Below, piece by piece: positions 25,354-35,266 of a DNA stretch of 38,235 bases. The number at the start of each line of letters is the position of its first letter. Within the stretch, counting starts at the first letter, position 1. The notes under the pieces were generated by a model that was not told where the DNA came from, did not search any database, and saw only the letters and a list, made by a program, of their open reading frames with translations. The stretch spans positions 1-38,235 of the forward strand of contig JAHJRI010000001.1 of the NCBI GenBank assembly GCA_018830885.1, in the 5' to 3' direction. A program made the translations under genes and the position numbers. The DNA is from a bacterium (GTDB lineage: Bacteria; SAR324; XYD2-FULL-50-16).

Positions 25354-27474
25354 TCACTGGTTAAACCAGTCCAGCAGGCTTTGACGGGTCGGCTGGATGG
25401 AATAGGGGTTGATACTGAAGGTCCGAAAGCCGATCTCCAGAAGCTTGCCGAGCACAGACGGGTCCGCGGCAATTTCGCCACAGATTTCGATCTCTTTTCC
25501 TGAATCCCGGAGCTTGTCGAAAATCATCGCCAGCAGGCGGACAAAGGCTTTTGTGTCGGGGTTATACATACTGCTGACACTGGGATTGTTGCGATCCACC
25601 GCACAGAAATACTGAAAGAGATCGTTGGTCCCGATACTGAAAAAATCTGCTGTTTTGACCAGCTCTTCGAGGACAAACACCGCTGACGGAATCTCAATCA
25701 TCGCGCCAATTGGGGGAACCGGCACCTTTTTTTCCGCCGCCCGCTCCCGGATCATCCCGGCAATACAGCCAAATTCTGACGCTTCACTGATAAAGGGAAT
25801 CAGGATCTTCACCGGATGACGGGTACTGACTTCCAGCAGGGAGTCGATCTGATTGTTTAACAGGTCAACCTCCTTCAACAGCAGCCGAATCCCCCTTAAC
25901 CCCAGCGCCGGATTTTCTTCGGCAGACGCATGCCGGCTCTGCTTGTCTGCACCGATATCCAGCAACCGGAATATGATGGGCCCCGAGGGAAAGGCTTCCG
26001 CCAACTGTCGATAGAGCTTGAGCTGCGTCTCGTAGTCGAACGCCCCCTTGTTTTGAAGAAAGAATATCTCGGTCCGTACCAGCCCGATACCGTCTGCACT
26101 TAAACTGGCCGCTTTTTCCGCATCCAGGATACTGGATACATTGGCCAGAACCTGGGCTCCGTGCCGGCTGATTTTGTTGATGTAGGGGACAGCCAGAATT
26201 TCGGTCTTATGGGACTGCCGATGCTCGTTTTGACGACGGAGATAGGCCTGCCGGGTTTTTTCCGACGGATTGACAATGACTTCCCCCTTGTACCCGTCCA
26301 CGATGATGGTCTTGGCCGCCTCGGTATTCCCCAGCAGATTCCGAACCCCGCTGACTGCCGGGATCTGCCGGCTTCTGGCCAGAATCGCTGTATGAGAGGT
26401 CGGGCCGTCTTTTTCGGTGATAAATCCGCAGACCTTTTCCATATCCAGGGAGGCTGTTTCCCCCGGGGTCAGACGATCGGAAATCACAATACTGTTGTCA
26501 TGGAGTGCTGTCTCCTTGTTCAACACACCCAGGTTGGTCAGGAGGCGCTGGCAGATATCCTCCACATCAGCTGCCCTTTCCTTGAGATAGGGATCGGGAA
26601 TGGCTCGAAATTTCTTGATATAGTTCTCTGAAACGTGGCGGATGGAAAAGGCTGCGCCTTTGTTATAGTTGCGGATATGGTGCACCATATCCCTTTTGAA
26701 GGAGCCGTCCTGAAGCATCAGCAGATGGGCATGGAAGATATCCGAACTGAAGGGCTCATCACTCGCTTCGATTTTGGTGATCAGCTCACTCAAATCTATT
26801 TTCGTGGCATCAAAAGCATAATTCAGATCCCTGATTTCATTTTCCGGGTCGTAGGACTCCTGGGTACTTTCGATATAGTTATATATCACGTGAACCGGAC
26901 GCCCGACGGCAATTCCATCAGACAGGGCAATACCCTGCAGGACCAGGTCCTGCTGCTGACGCAGCTGTTTGGTCTCCTCGGTGACTTCCAGCAGATTGAA
27001 CTTCAATACCAGACCCGAGACAATCGAGGAAACCGTGACCAGCAGTTTTTCCATCACGGGTGTGCCTTCCCGGTTCTCCTTGAACTGAAAAACCAGGACC
27101 CCGAAGCTGGACTTGCGATTCTTGAGGGGGACCCCGATGAATGTGTTGAAGGGCTCCTCGCCGATCCCGGGAAAATATTTGAAACTGTCATGTTTGGTGG
27201 CATTGTTGACAATCAGATACCGGTCATTGCTGAAGGCCAGACCGGTCAACCCCTCTGTCAATCCCATGCTCACCTTGCCCACCGCATCCTGGTGCAGACC
27301 CTTGGTGGCTGACAAAAGCAGGCCATCCCTGGTTTTATTGAGAAGATAGATCGAGCAGACATCACTCTCCATAAACCGGCTCAGGTGACCCACCACCTTC
27401 CGCAGGGCACTACCGTGGGAATTGGTATTAATGATGATATTGCTGATATTGTGCAGCAGTTCGATGTTTTCCAT
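25354..27474 (-). CDS. ptsP: GAF-domain phosphoenolpyruvate-protein phosphotransferase (EI-Ntr)
   Basis: A 706-residue PtsP-type enzyme I. A GAF sensor domain (about 15-160) precedes the PEP-utilising N-terminal domain, the phosphorylated His361 (GPTSHTAILARS), and the TIM-barrel PEP-binding domain with FFSIGTNDLFQYF and the catalytic Cys of EICGEIA. It takes phosphate from PEP and passes it to an HPr-like NPr, a regulatory rather than sugar-transport role. No HPr or EIIA gene lies nearby, so its partners are elsewhere. It converges on the third MttB gene; the 119 bases between hold only a weak 4-bp hairpin (GCGG/CCGC at 25236-25249). Confidence 0.9.
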   Translation of the reverse strand: MENIELLHNISNIIINTNSHGSALRKVVGHLSRFMESDVCSIYLLNKTRDGLLLSATKGLHQDAVGKVSMGLTEGLTGLAFSNDRYLIVNNATKHDSFKYFPGIGEEPFNTFIGVPLKNRKSSFGVLVFQFKENREGTPVMEKLLVTVSSIVSGLVLKFNLLEVTEETKQLRQQQDLVLQGIALSDGIAVGRPVHVIYNYIESTQESYDPENEIRDLNYAFDATKIDLSELITKIEASDEPFSSDIFHAHLLMLQDGSFKRDMVHHIRNYNKGAAFSIRHVSENYIKKFRAIPDPYLKERAADVEDICQRLLTNLGVLNKETALHDNSIVISDRLTPGETASLDMEKVCGFITEKDGPTSHTAILARSRQIPAVSGVRNLLGNTEAAKTIIVDGYKGEVIVNPSEKTRQAYLRRQNEHRQSHKTEILAVPYINKISRHGAQVLANVSSILDAEKAASLSADGIGLVRTEIFFLQNKGAFDYETQLKLYRQLAEAFPSGPIIFRLLDIGADKQSRHASAEENPALGLRGIRLLLKEVDLLNNQIDSLLEVSTRHPVKILIPFISEASEFGCIAGMIRERAAEKKVPVPPIGAMIEIPSAVFVLEELVKTADFFSIGTNDLFQYFCAVDRNNPSVSSMYNPDTKAFVRLLAMIFDKLRDSGKEIEICGEIAADPSVLGKLLEIGFRTFSINPYSIQPTRQSLLDWFNQ

Positions 27475-27634
27475 GGGAATTCCGGTCGTTATCGACCCTG
27501 TCGGATTGTGTTATCGGGTTGAATTCAATATTCTGAAAAAGATGCTGTTTCTATGGAGGATCAAACCAGAGGCCCCCGCATCGGATCTCAGATCCCTGAA
27601 ACCCAGCCAGGAAGTAACACAATGGCTCACCCTC

Positions 27635-28825
27635 TCACCTCTGGGCTGACTGCCAGTTTTTTACCAGCGTCTGCCAATAGGCCACGCCGACCGGCAGCAG
27701 GGCATCGTTGAAATCGTATCTGGACTGGTGCAGCATGCCCCCGGCTTTGGGCTCACCAGCCCCCACGGCAATATAGGCCCCCGGTTTCTCCTGCAGCATA
27801 AAGGCAAAATCCTCCGACCCCATCACAGGCGGCATATTCGTCATCACCTTGTCAGGCCCGGCTGTCTGTTTCGCCGCCTCAATGGCGGCTCTGGTCTCAT
27901 CGCTGCTGTTGACAACCGCCGGGTAACGTCGTTCATATGAAAAATCGATCTTTACCCCCATGGATTTCGAGACACCGTCGATGATCTCACCCATGCGGGT
28001 CTGGATGGTATCCTGGATATGAGCTTGAAAATGCCGGGTGGTTCCTGTGAGCACCACATCGTCGGGAATAATGTTGTAGGTTGTCCCGCCATGAATTTGT
28101 GTGACACTGATCACGGAAGCCTGAACAGGATCGAGGTTGCGGCTGACAATACTCTGGAACTGATTAATCAGATGGGCCGCAGCTACAATCGGGTCCCTGC
28201 CCAGCTGGGGCATGGCGGCATGCCCCCCCGTACCCTTGAGATGGATGTCGAAAATATCAAAGGCAGCCATCATGGGACCGTCACAAATGGCAAAAACACC
28301 GAGGGGAAGGATCGGAAAATTATGGAGTCCAAACACTGCCTTGACCGGAAATCGCTTGAACAGTCCGTCCCTGACCATGGCACCCCCCCCACCTTCGTTC
28401 TCTTCAGCCGGCTGAAAAATAAAATGAACCGTCCCGTTGAAATCATCGCTTTCAGACAGCAGCCGTGCTGCCCCCAGAAGCATGGTGGTGTGTCCGTCAT
28501 GACCGCAGGCATGCATTTTCCCGGGATTTTCCGATCGATAGGGAAGGTCCCCTTCCTCCTGGATATCCAGGGCGTCCATATCGGCCCGCAGTCCAATGGC
28601 CGGTTTCCCGCTCGATCCCCGCTCCAGGGTTCCCACCACACCGGTTCCGGCGATCCCGGTTTCCACCTTGAGACCAAACGAGGCGAGTTTTTGAGCAACA
28701 AATTCGGCGGTACGGACCTCTTCAAAAGCGGTCTCGGGCCAGGCATGCAGCTTATGGCGCCAGTCTGTCAGTTCAGGAATCAGTGCCTTAATTTTCTGGT
28801 TGGTATTCATTGTCATTGCTCTCAT
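27635..28825 (-). CDS. M20-family amidohydrolase (N-acyl amino acid/hippurate hydrolase type)
   Basis: A 396-residue metallopeptidase-like hydrolase that splits N-acyl or peptide-like amide bonds. Metal-ligand motifs are CGHDGHT, PAEENEGGGG and GLHNFP, and the C-terminal LHQSRYDFND matches the family's usual LHxPxYDFND. The start is ambiguous among ATG codons at 28825, 28816 and 28813; the last has GAGAG at a fair distance. It follows metY by 60 bases on the same strand and is probably the last gene of that unit. In some bacteria such hydrolases deacylate S-modified N-acyl cysteines in sulfur scavenging, a possibility given the neighbours; the substrate is not fixed. Confidence 0.9.
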   Translation of the reverse strand: MRAMTMNTNQKIKALIPELTDWRHKLHAWPETAFEEVRTAEFVAQKLASFGLKVETGIAGTGVVGTLERGSSGKPAIGLRADMDALDIQEEGDLPYRSENPGKMHACGHDGHTTMLLGAARLLSESDDFNGTVHFIFQPAEENEGGGGAMVRDGLFKRFPVKAVFGLHNFPILPLGVFAICDGPMMAAFDIFDIHLKGTGGHAAMPQLGRDPIVAAAHLINQFQSIVSRNLDPVQASVISVTQIHGGTTYNIIPDDVVLTGTTRHFQAHIQDTIQTRMGEIIDGVSKSMGVKIDFSYERRYPAVVNSSDETRAAIEAAKQTAGPDKVMTNMPPVMGSEDFAFMLQEKPGAYIAVGAGEPKAGGMLHQSRYDFNDALLPVGVAYWQTLVKNWQSAQR

Positions 28826-28885
28826 TCTTTCGCAGGTCCCGGCAAATGCAAGGGTCTCAGCGAAGGGTTGGCATTGCCTGACGCA

Positions 28886-30181
<1,296 letters not shown>

Positions 30182-30269
30182 TCAGGTTTACCCCAAAGTA
30201 GCACACCGATTGGATGATCATGGGGAAATCCAGTTGCTTCCCCTGACCGTTATCCGATCATGTTGCCGG

Positions 30270-31178
30270 TCAGACCCCCAACCAGTTATAACTGGTTTCG
30301 GTATAAAGATACTTGATCCACTGGCTGAAAAATTCATTGCGATGGGAACGCCAGCTGTTTACCGGTTTTTCCAGATCAAAATTGACCGGTTCGGCCACAT
30401 CCGTCCTTTTTTTGGCCTTGTCCCGCAGACTCTCCTCCCGCAGACGACCCGAGTTATACTCCGGATGCCCCAAATGCATCATCAGCCGCCGATCTGTTGT
30501 TTCAAAAATGACATACCCCGCCGCATCAGAATAAGCCAGCAGATTGATGTTGCCCTTGTCCCTTTCTGTTTCCAGGACAAGGTCAGGATATCCCGAATGC
30601 CGACTTTGGGGACAGCAGAAAATATCATCCGAATCGCCGGTGATAATGTGATGAATCGCGATATTTCGGGTCGGATACACACCGAACAGTTTCGATTGCA
30701 GCCGTGTCTTATCGATACCGATACTCTTGGCCAGTGCCATACCGCCCCAGCCGATGCCCAGCGTGGAAATGATGTTTTTGCGGGCGTAGCCGATGATGCT
30801 CTGCACCTCTTCCCAGTAGGGTATCTCATCAAACTCCAGTTCCTCCACGGATGCCCCGGTAATGATCAACCCGTCCAGCGGTCTGTCGCTGACGGCCTCT
30901 TTGAATGAGACGTACAGATCCTTGAGATGCTCGCGGCTGGAGGTATCATAGTTATAGGTACTGAGCTTGATCCAGACGGGAATAATCTGAAGAATCGACT
31001 TTCCCAGAGGATAGAGCAGGTTGAATTCATACGTCTGAATATTGGACATGATATTCAGCATTCCGATCCGTAGCGGTCTGATATCCTGTTTGGCCGCATC
31101 TCCGGAAGAAATACAGGTGATGTTGTTCGATTCCAGCGCCGCCTGGGCGTGATAAAACTCTGGCAGAATAATCGTCAT
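30270..31178 (-). CDS. MetA-like homoserine acyltransferase family protein lacking the catalytic cysteine
   Basis: A 302-residue protein clearly related to MetA (homoserine O-succinyl/acetyltransferase): IRPLRIGMLNIMSNI, LDGLIITGASVEELEFDEIPYWEEV, the GVYPTRN region and HLGHPEYN. MetA uses a Cys-His-Glu triad. His238 and Glu240 are present, but the nucleophile position (STLxxCW in MetA) reads STLGIGW, so Gly143 replaces Cys; the codon is GGC in a clean frame. Either it is inactive or regulatory, or it works by another chemistry. The gene lies between an Rrf2 regulator and metY, where an acyltransferase would be expected. No good ribosome site precedes the ATG. Confidence 0.85.
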   Translation of the reverse strand: MTIILPEFYHAQAALESNNITCISSGDAAKQDIRPLRIGMLNIMSNIQTYEFNLLYPLGKSILQIIPVWIKLSTYNYDTSSREHLKDLYVSFKEAVSDRPLDGLIITGASVEELEFDEIPYWEEVQSIIGYARKNIISTLGIGWGGMALAKSIGIDKTRLQSKLFGVYPTRNIAIHHIITGDSDDIFCCPQSRHSGYPDLVLETERDKGNINLLAYSDAAGYVIFETTDRRLMMHLGHPEYNSGRLREESLRDKAKKRTDVAEPVNFDLEKPVNSWRSHRNEFFSQWIKYLYTETSYNWLGV

Positions 31179-31310
31179 GTTCGGTTATCGATTGAAATCA
31201 ATCTCCTGGCAGGCGGCTTTCAAAGACTGCTGATCCTGAACTGTCAGCTTGGCGAAAATGCCATCCTGCAGGTGTGTTGAACGTGATATCGTACCTGGGA
31301 CATCCGTCCC

Positions 31311-31751
31311 TCAGGCCGGGTTCTGATAATCAAAGGTGCGGGTCTTGAGCTCTTCGTTCAGCAGATCACGGATGGTCACATCCTGCAGCACCTGTTTCTG
31401 GGCCTGCTGCATTCGGATCCAGACCGGACGGGTGACACAGTCGTCAACCCGATCACAGACAGAGGGGACCAAAATACACTCGGACGGAACGATTTCCCCC
31501 TGGAGCGATTCGAAGATTTCAAGCAGGGTGATACTTTCGGGAGGCCGACTGAGAACAAAACCGCCTTTGACCCCTCGCAGAGAGCGGACAATATCGCGGC
31601 TTTTCAAATCCAGGAGAATATTTTCAAGATAGGAATCATCGAGTTCCTGATTGGCGGCTATCTCCCTTCGGGTGGTGGGTCGAATCGGGTAATTACGACC
31701 GATTTCAACAATGGCCCGGATTCCGTACCGGCATCGGGTAGTAATTTTCAT
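31311..31751 (-). CDS. Rrf2-family regulator with three conserved cysteines
   Basis: A 146-residue Rrf2 protein: winged helix (TTRCRYGIRAIVEIG, RREIAANQELDDSYLENILLDLKSRDIVRSLRGVKGGFVLSR) and a C-terminal dimer helix. Cysteines 92, 99 and 105 fall almost exactly where IscR has its cluster ligands (92, 98, 104), so an Fe-S cluster is plausible. Some Rrf2 members (CymR) control cysteine and methionine genes without a cluster. As first gene of the MetA-like/metY/M20 run it probably regulates sulfur amino-acid supply. The 224 bases upstream hold AGTATACT (31866-31873), a short palindrome that could be part of an operator. Confidence 0.88.
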   Translation of the reverse strand: MKITTRCRYGIRAIVEIGRNYPIRPTTRREIAANQELDDSYLENILLDLKSRDIVRSLRGVKGGFVLSRPPESITLLEIFESLQGEIVPSECILVPSVCDRVDDCVTRPVWIRMQQAQKQVLQDVTIRDLLNEELKTRTFDYQNPA

Positions 31752-31975
31752 CGCTTTATCAAAATTTTCAGCCTTGAATTGGAAAACGGAACGAGCGGTT
31801 TTTCATGCCAACCGAACCGAACGCGTGCTTGTGAGTCGTGTCTGGACTACCCAAATCGGCACCAAGTATACTGACTATTATGCTGAATTCTGCCTCCCCT
31901 TGGCAAGCAATGAATGTGGGGGAAGGGATGTTTTTCCGAAACATCCCTTAAAACCGGACCGCAGCTGAGGCAGGT

Positions 31976-32719
31976 TCAGTTTCGGATGCGCTGCAGAACC
32001 TTTCCGCCCCGTATGCTGATGACCACCTCTTCAATGGGGATATCCATTCCGGAAAGTTCCAGCCCTTTTTTAACCATCATCGGCAGCCCGGAACAGCAGG
32101 GGACCTCCATAATCAGCACGGTAATGCTTTTCAAACCGGCAGAGCGAAAGATATCCGCAAATTTCTGGACATAGGCCTGGCCGTCGTCGAATTTGGGGCA
32201 GCCCATCATCATCACCTTATCTTTCAGAAATTCCTGGTGAAAGTTGGGCGTTGTCGCAGGCGCACAATCCGCTACAATCAACAGGTCCGCTCCCTTGAGA
32301 AACGGGGCCTGCGGCGGGACCAGATTAATCTGGATCGGCCAGTGGGTCAGTGCCGAGTTTTCAGCAATGGTTGTCACCGGTCTGTTGGCTTGCTGGCAGG
32401 ACCCCATGGGCATGAAGGTTTGGATTTTAGAGGAGCAGCAACCTGCTGCAGGAGCAGCCTGTTCCAGTTGCGTTTCCTTTTCCAGGACTTTCAAGTGTTC
32501 CGCCACAGCTGCCTCATCAAACGCATCGGCTTCCCGTTCCACAATTTTCAGGGCATCAACCGGACAATCGCCGATACAGGCACCCAAACCATCACAGAAC
32601 ATCTCCTTGACAACCTTCGCCTTGCCATCGATGATCTGAATAGCGCCCTCTTCACAGGCAACGACACAGTTGCCGCATCCATCACACAGGTCTTCATCGA
32701 TTTCAATGATTTTTCTCAT
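31976..32719 (-). CDS. Hcp-associated iron-sulfur (ferredoxin-like) protein
   Basis: A 247-residue protein with two N-terminal [4Fe-4S] motifs (CDGCGNCVVAC and CDGLGACIGDCP) followed by a domain with paired cysteines (AGCCSSK, MEVPCCSG). Proteins of this design lie next to hcp in Desulfovibrio and are thought to deliver electrons to Hcp. Start: the ATG at 32719; a GTG three codons upstream (32728) is possible and neither has a strong ribosome site. It follows hcp by 93 bases, separated by a 9-bp hairpin, so it may be made at a lower level. Confidence 0.87.
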   Translation of the reverse strand: MRKIIEIDEDLCDGCGNCVVACEEGAIQIIDGKAKVVKEMFCDGLGACIGDCPVDALKIVEREADAFDEAAVAEHLKVLEKETQLEQAAPAAGCCSSKIQTFMPMGSCQQANRPVTTIAENSALTHWPIQINLVPPQAPFLKGADLLIVADCAPATTPNFHQEFLKDKVMMMGCPKFDDGQAYVQKFADIFRSAGLKSITVLIMEVPCCSGLPMMVKKGLELSGMDIPIEEVVISIRGGKVLQRIRN

Positions 32720-32770
32720 TTCTTTCACAGGTCACGCTCCATATCACATATTTAAAAAATTCAACCCCGT

Positions 32771-32792
32771 CCCTGCCCGCTGTCGGGCAGGG
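32771..32792 (-). terminator. Strong hairpin between hcp and its ferredoxin gene
   Basis: CCCTGCCCG (32771-32779) pairs perfectly with CGGGCAGGG (32784-32792) around a 4-base loop. On the minus strand a run of six T follows 11 bases later, so it may be a leaky terminator or an mRNA-stabilising stem that protects hcp mRNA. Confidence 0.55.
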
Positions 32793-32812
32793 TAACAGAA
32801 GCAGCAGAAGGA

Positions 32813-34441
32813 TCAGCCCAGGATTGCCTTCAAGTCTTCGGCCGGTGTTTTGATCGGCATAATGTTGAAATTCTCAACCAGGACATTCAGCACATTGGGT
32901 GAGATAAATGCCGGCAGGCTTGGTCCCAGACGGATGTTCTTGATTCCAAGATGCAGCAGTGTCAACAGGATCACCACTGCTTTCTGCTCGTACCAGGATA
33001 GCACCATGGAGAGCGGCAGATCATTGACGCCACACTCAAATGCCTCGGCCAGGGCAACAGCCACTTTGATTGCCGAATAGGCATCGTTGCACTGTCCCAC
33101 ATCCAGCAACCTGGGAATACCACCGATATCGCCCATTTCCTTGTCAAAAAAGCGAAATTTTCCACAGGCCAGTGTCAGCACCACGCAATCGTCCGGCACC
33201 TGGTCCACAAACTCGGTATAATAGTTGCGTCCGGGTTTGGCTCCATCACAACCGCCCACCAGAAAAAAGTGGCGCAGAGCACCGGACTTGACAGCGCCGA
33301 CGACCGTCTCAGCCAATCCGAGGATGGCATCGTGCCCGAATCCCACATGAACCGATTTTCCGTTTCTGTCTTCCGTAAAACCGGGCATCTCCAGCGCTTT
33401 TTCAATCACCGGGGCAAAGTTTTTATCGGCAATATGGGTCACATCCGGCCAGCCCACCAGACCGGTCGTAAAGATATTCCCCTTGTAGTTATCGGCCGGC
33501 TCCTGGATGCAGTTGGTGGTCATGAGAATGGCTCCCGGAAATGCGGCAAATTCCTTGCGCTGGTTCTGCCAGGCCGTGCCGTAGTGACCGAAGAAATGGG
33601 GGTACTTCTTGAGTTCGGGATAACCGTGACAGGGCAGCATTTCGCCGTGGGTATAAACGTAAATCCCTTTGCCTTCGCTTTGTTTGAGAATATCATCGAT
33701 ATCCTTCAGATCATGACCGGAAACCAGGATGGCTTTTCCGGCCTTCGTCCCGAGGGACACCTGGGTCGGCACCGGTTTGCCAAAGGTACCGGAGTTTCCC
33801 ATGTAGAGAAGTTCCATAGCCCGCAGGTTGACCTCACCACACTTCAGCACCAGCCCCACCAGATCATTCACACCCAGGGATTCATCCAACGTCGCTGCCA
33901 GGGCCTGATGAACAAACTGAAAGACGGCCTTGTCTGTTTGCCCCAGAATCCGGGCATGATCAGCATAGGCGGCCAGACCTTTGACACCGTATGTTAAAAG
34001 CTGCTGCAGAGAGTGTATATCAGGATCCAGATCGGTATTTGCATTGACACCCACGGCTGCGGCCTGTGCCAGCATGCCATTCAGGTCTGCTGCAAACCGG
34101 AAATCAGCAGGCCCTCCATTGACGTTCACCTCACCGCCGGCAGCGACCACTTTCCCTTTCAATCCATCCCTCAGGGCGACACAATCGTTGATCAGGGTGA
34201 CAAACCGCTGCTCATCAAAATCGACGTTGGTCAGAGTGGCAAAAACGGCTTCACAGGCAAATTGATCGACAGCATCGTCTTCCACACCTACTGCCGCTCC
34301 CGCAACAGCGAACTGGGCAAGCCCTTTGACCGCATATATCAGCAGGTCCTGAAGTCCCGCCGTTTCCTCACTTTTCCCGCAAACCGCTTTGCTGGTACAC
34401 CCTTGACCTTTTGCGGTCTGTTCACACTGGTAACAAAACAT
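32813..34441 (-). CDS. hcp: Hybrid cluster protein (hydroxylamine/NO reductase)
   Basis: A 542-residue Hcp. The N-terminal cysteines 3, 6, 15 and 21 (Cx2Cx8Cx5C) match the class of strict anaerobes that binds a [4Fe-4S] cluster. The hybrid-cluster ligand motifs are visible: GHDLKD, HGEMLPCHGYP, TTNCI, DDCVVLTLACGKFRFF and LDVGQCNDAYSA. It reduces NO or hydroxylamine and protects against nitrosative stress. ATG 34441 was chosen because it gives the usual MFCxQCEQT start with GTGGAG six bases upstream. A perfect HcpR-type palindrome lies at 34546-34561, and hcpR is divergent. Confidence 0.96.
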   Translation of the reverse strand: MFCYQCEQTAKGQGCTSKAVCGKSEETAGLQDLLIYAVKGLAQFAVAGAAVGVEDDAVDQFACEAVFATLTNVDFDEQRFVTLINDCVALRDGLKGKVVAAGGEVNVNGGPADFRFAADLNGMLAQAAAVGVNANTDLDPDIHSLQQLLTYGVKGLAAYADHARILGQTDKAVFQFVHQALAATLDESLGVNDLVGLVLKCGEVNLRAMELLYMGNSGTFGKPVPTQVSLGTKAGKAILVSGHDLKDIDDILKQSEGKGIYVYTHGEMLPCHGYPELKKYPHFFGHYGTAWQNQRKEFAAFPGAILMTTNCIQEPADNYKGNIFTTGLVGWPDVTHIADKNFAPVIEKALEMPGFTEDRNGKSVHVGFGHDAILGLAETVVGAVKSGALRHFFLVGGCDGAKPGRNYYTEFVDQVPDDCVVLTLACGKFRFFDKEMGDIGGIPRLLDVGQCNDAYSAIKVAVALAEAFECGVNDLPLSMVLSWYEQKAVVILLTLLHLGIKNIRLGPSLPAFISPNVLNVLVENFNIMPIKTPAEDLKAILG

Positions 34442-34545
34442 AGTCATCTCCACGTTTAGGTTCTTGAATTTCAGGTCGACCTTTCAGCCAACAGTTTTAT
34501 TCCTGATTCATAAGTACCATTAACGCATGTTCGTCACACTTTTTG

Positions 34546-34561
34546 TTTGACTTAAGTCAAA
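34546..34561 (-). promoter_or_regulatory. HcpR operator (activator site) of hcp
   Basis: TTTGACTTAAGTCAAA is a perfect 16-base palindrome of the FNR/CRP class and matches the TTTGAC...GTCAAA form reported for Desulfovibrio HcpR. If centred at -41.5, the minus-strand hexamer GTTAAT (34519-34524) falls exactly at -10, as in a class II activated promoter. The hcp leader would be about 70 bases. Confidence 0.8.
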
Positions 34562-34737
34562 TTCGATTTTTTTCAGCAGTGTCCAGTTAGCAAAACTATG
34601 GGCGTACCCATTGTTAAATGAGAGAAACAAAAACCGTAATATTTTCTGCGAATATTCTCAGGAATGTTAATTTTACAATTGCCTAATATTACAGAACAAG
34701 TTGTTTTGTTTCTTATAAGACTGTTGCTGGCGTCCCA

Positions 34738-34804
34738 TGTCCGATGCAAACCCTTTTCAAACGGGAGACTCGTCTTAAGATGCTCTAAGGCTTCACATCG
34801 GACA
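34738..34804. repeat. Inverted repeat TGTCCGATG ... CATCGGACA
   Basis: Perfect 9-base arms at 34738-34746 and 34796-34804 with 49 bases between them. In RNA this would be a long-loop stem. Its role is unknown. Confidence 0.55.
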
Positions 34805-34851
34805 CTCAGTGCTGTGCTGCAATTTCCTAACCGGACAGGGCTGATTTTTTT

Positions 34852-35028
34852 AGGGCACCTTGATTAACGGGACCTCAGTCAGCTTCAAAGGATTGATGTT
34901 TCAAGAACCCTGGAAGCCAGGGATGGTTTCCAGGAATTCCATGGATGGACTCGTGCGTTTCTTGAAAGATCAACCCTTTGGTCCGGTAAACGCGATAATG
35001 TTAATGAATCAAGGTGCCCTTAAAAAAA
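34852..35028. repeat. Large imperfect inverted repeat with AGGGCACCTTGATT ends
   Basis: The left end AGGGCACCTTGATTAA (34852-34867) is preceded by a T-run; the right end (35001-35020) is its complement with a small insertion and is followed by an A-run. Inner segments also match (TTTCAAGAA at 34909-34917 with TTCTTGAAA at 34959-34967). About 170 bases, no coding capacity: a candidate miniature repeat element or a large RNA hairpin. Confidence 0.5.
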
Positions 35029-35100
35029 TAGGTATGCTGTCACCACATTTAATTTTTGGTGCGGTAAACGCGATAATTTTGATGAATCAAGGTGCCCTTT
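34980..35100 (+). repeat. Two copies of a 43-base direct repeat, 78 bases apart
   Basis: Copy 1 (34980-35022) and copy 2 (35058-35100) match at 39 of 43 positions, including GGTAAACGCGATAAT and ATGAATCAAGGTGCCCTT. The end of each is also the right arm of the inverted repeat starting at 34852. Confidence 0.75.
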
Positions 35101-35132
35101 ATAAATCCCGGTGGGTCCAGGCCGGTTCCTGC

Positions 35133-35161
35133 TTGTTAAACCCGCGCTGAAGACTCATAAT
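35133..35161 (+). promoter_or_regulatory. Sigma-70 promoter of hcpR
   Basis: TTGTTA (35133-35138), a 17-base spacer and CATAAT (35156-35161). Transcription would start near 35168, about 100 bases before the GTG start. Confidence 0.5.
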
Positions 35162-35266
35162 AGAGATACAAACGAAACAGATTGTCGCGCTGGATCCTGG
35201 CGATGCAAAACCGGTCTCTGCCAGCCAAATGTTGATCTTTCAATCGCTAAACAAAGGAATGAACCT

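Larger units (their letters stand above)
34442..35266. other. 825-base intergenic region between hcp and hcpR
   Basis: No gene. It holds the HcpR palindrome and hcp promoter (34519-34561), a 9-bp inverted repeat (34738-34804), a larger imperfect inverted repeat (34852-35028), a 43-base direct repeat in two copies (34980-35100) and an hcpR promoter (35133-35161). Short open frames here carry no recognisable protein. Confidence 0.6.
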
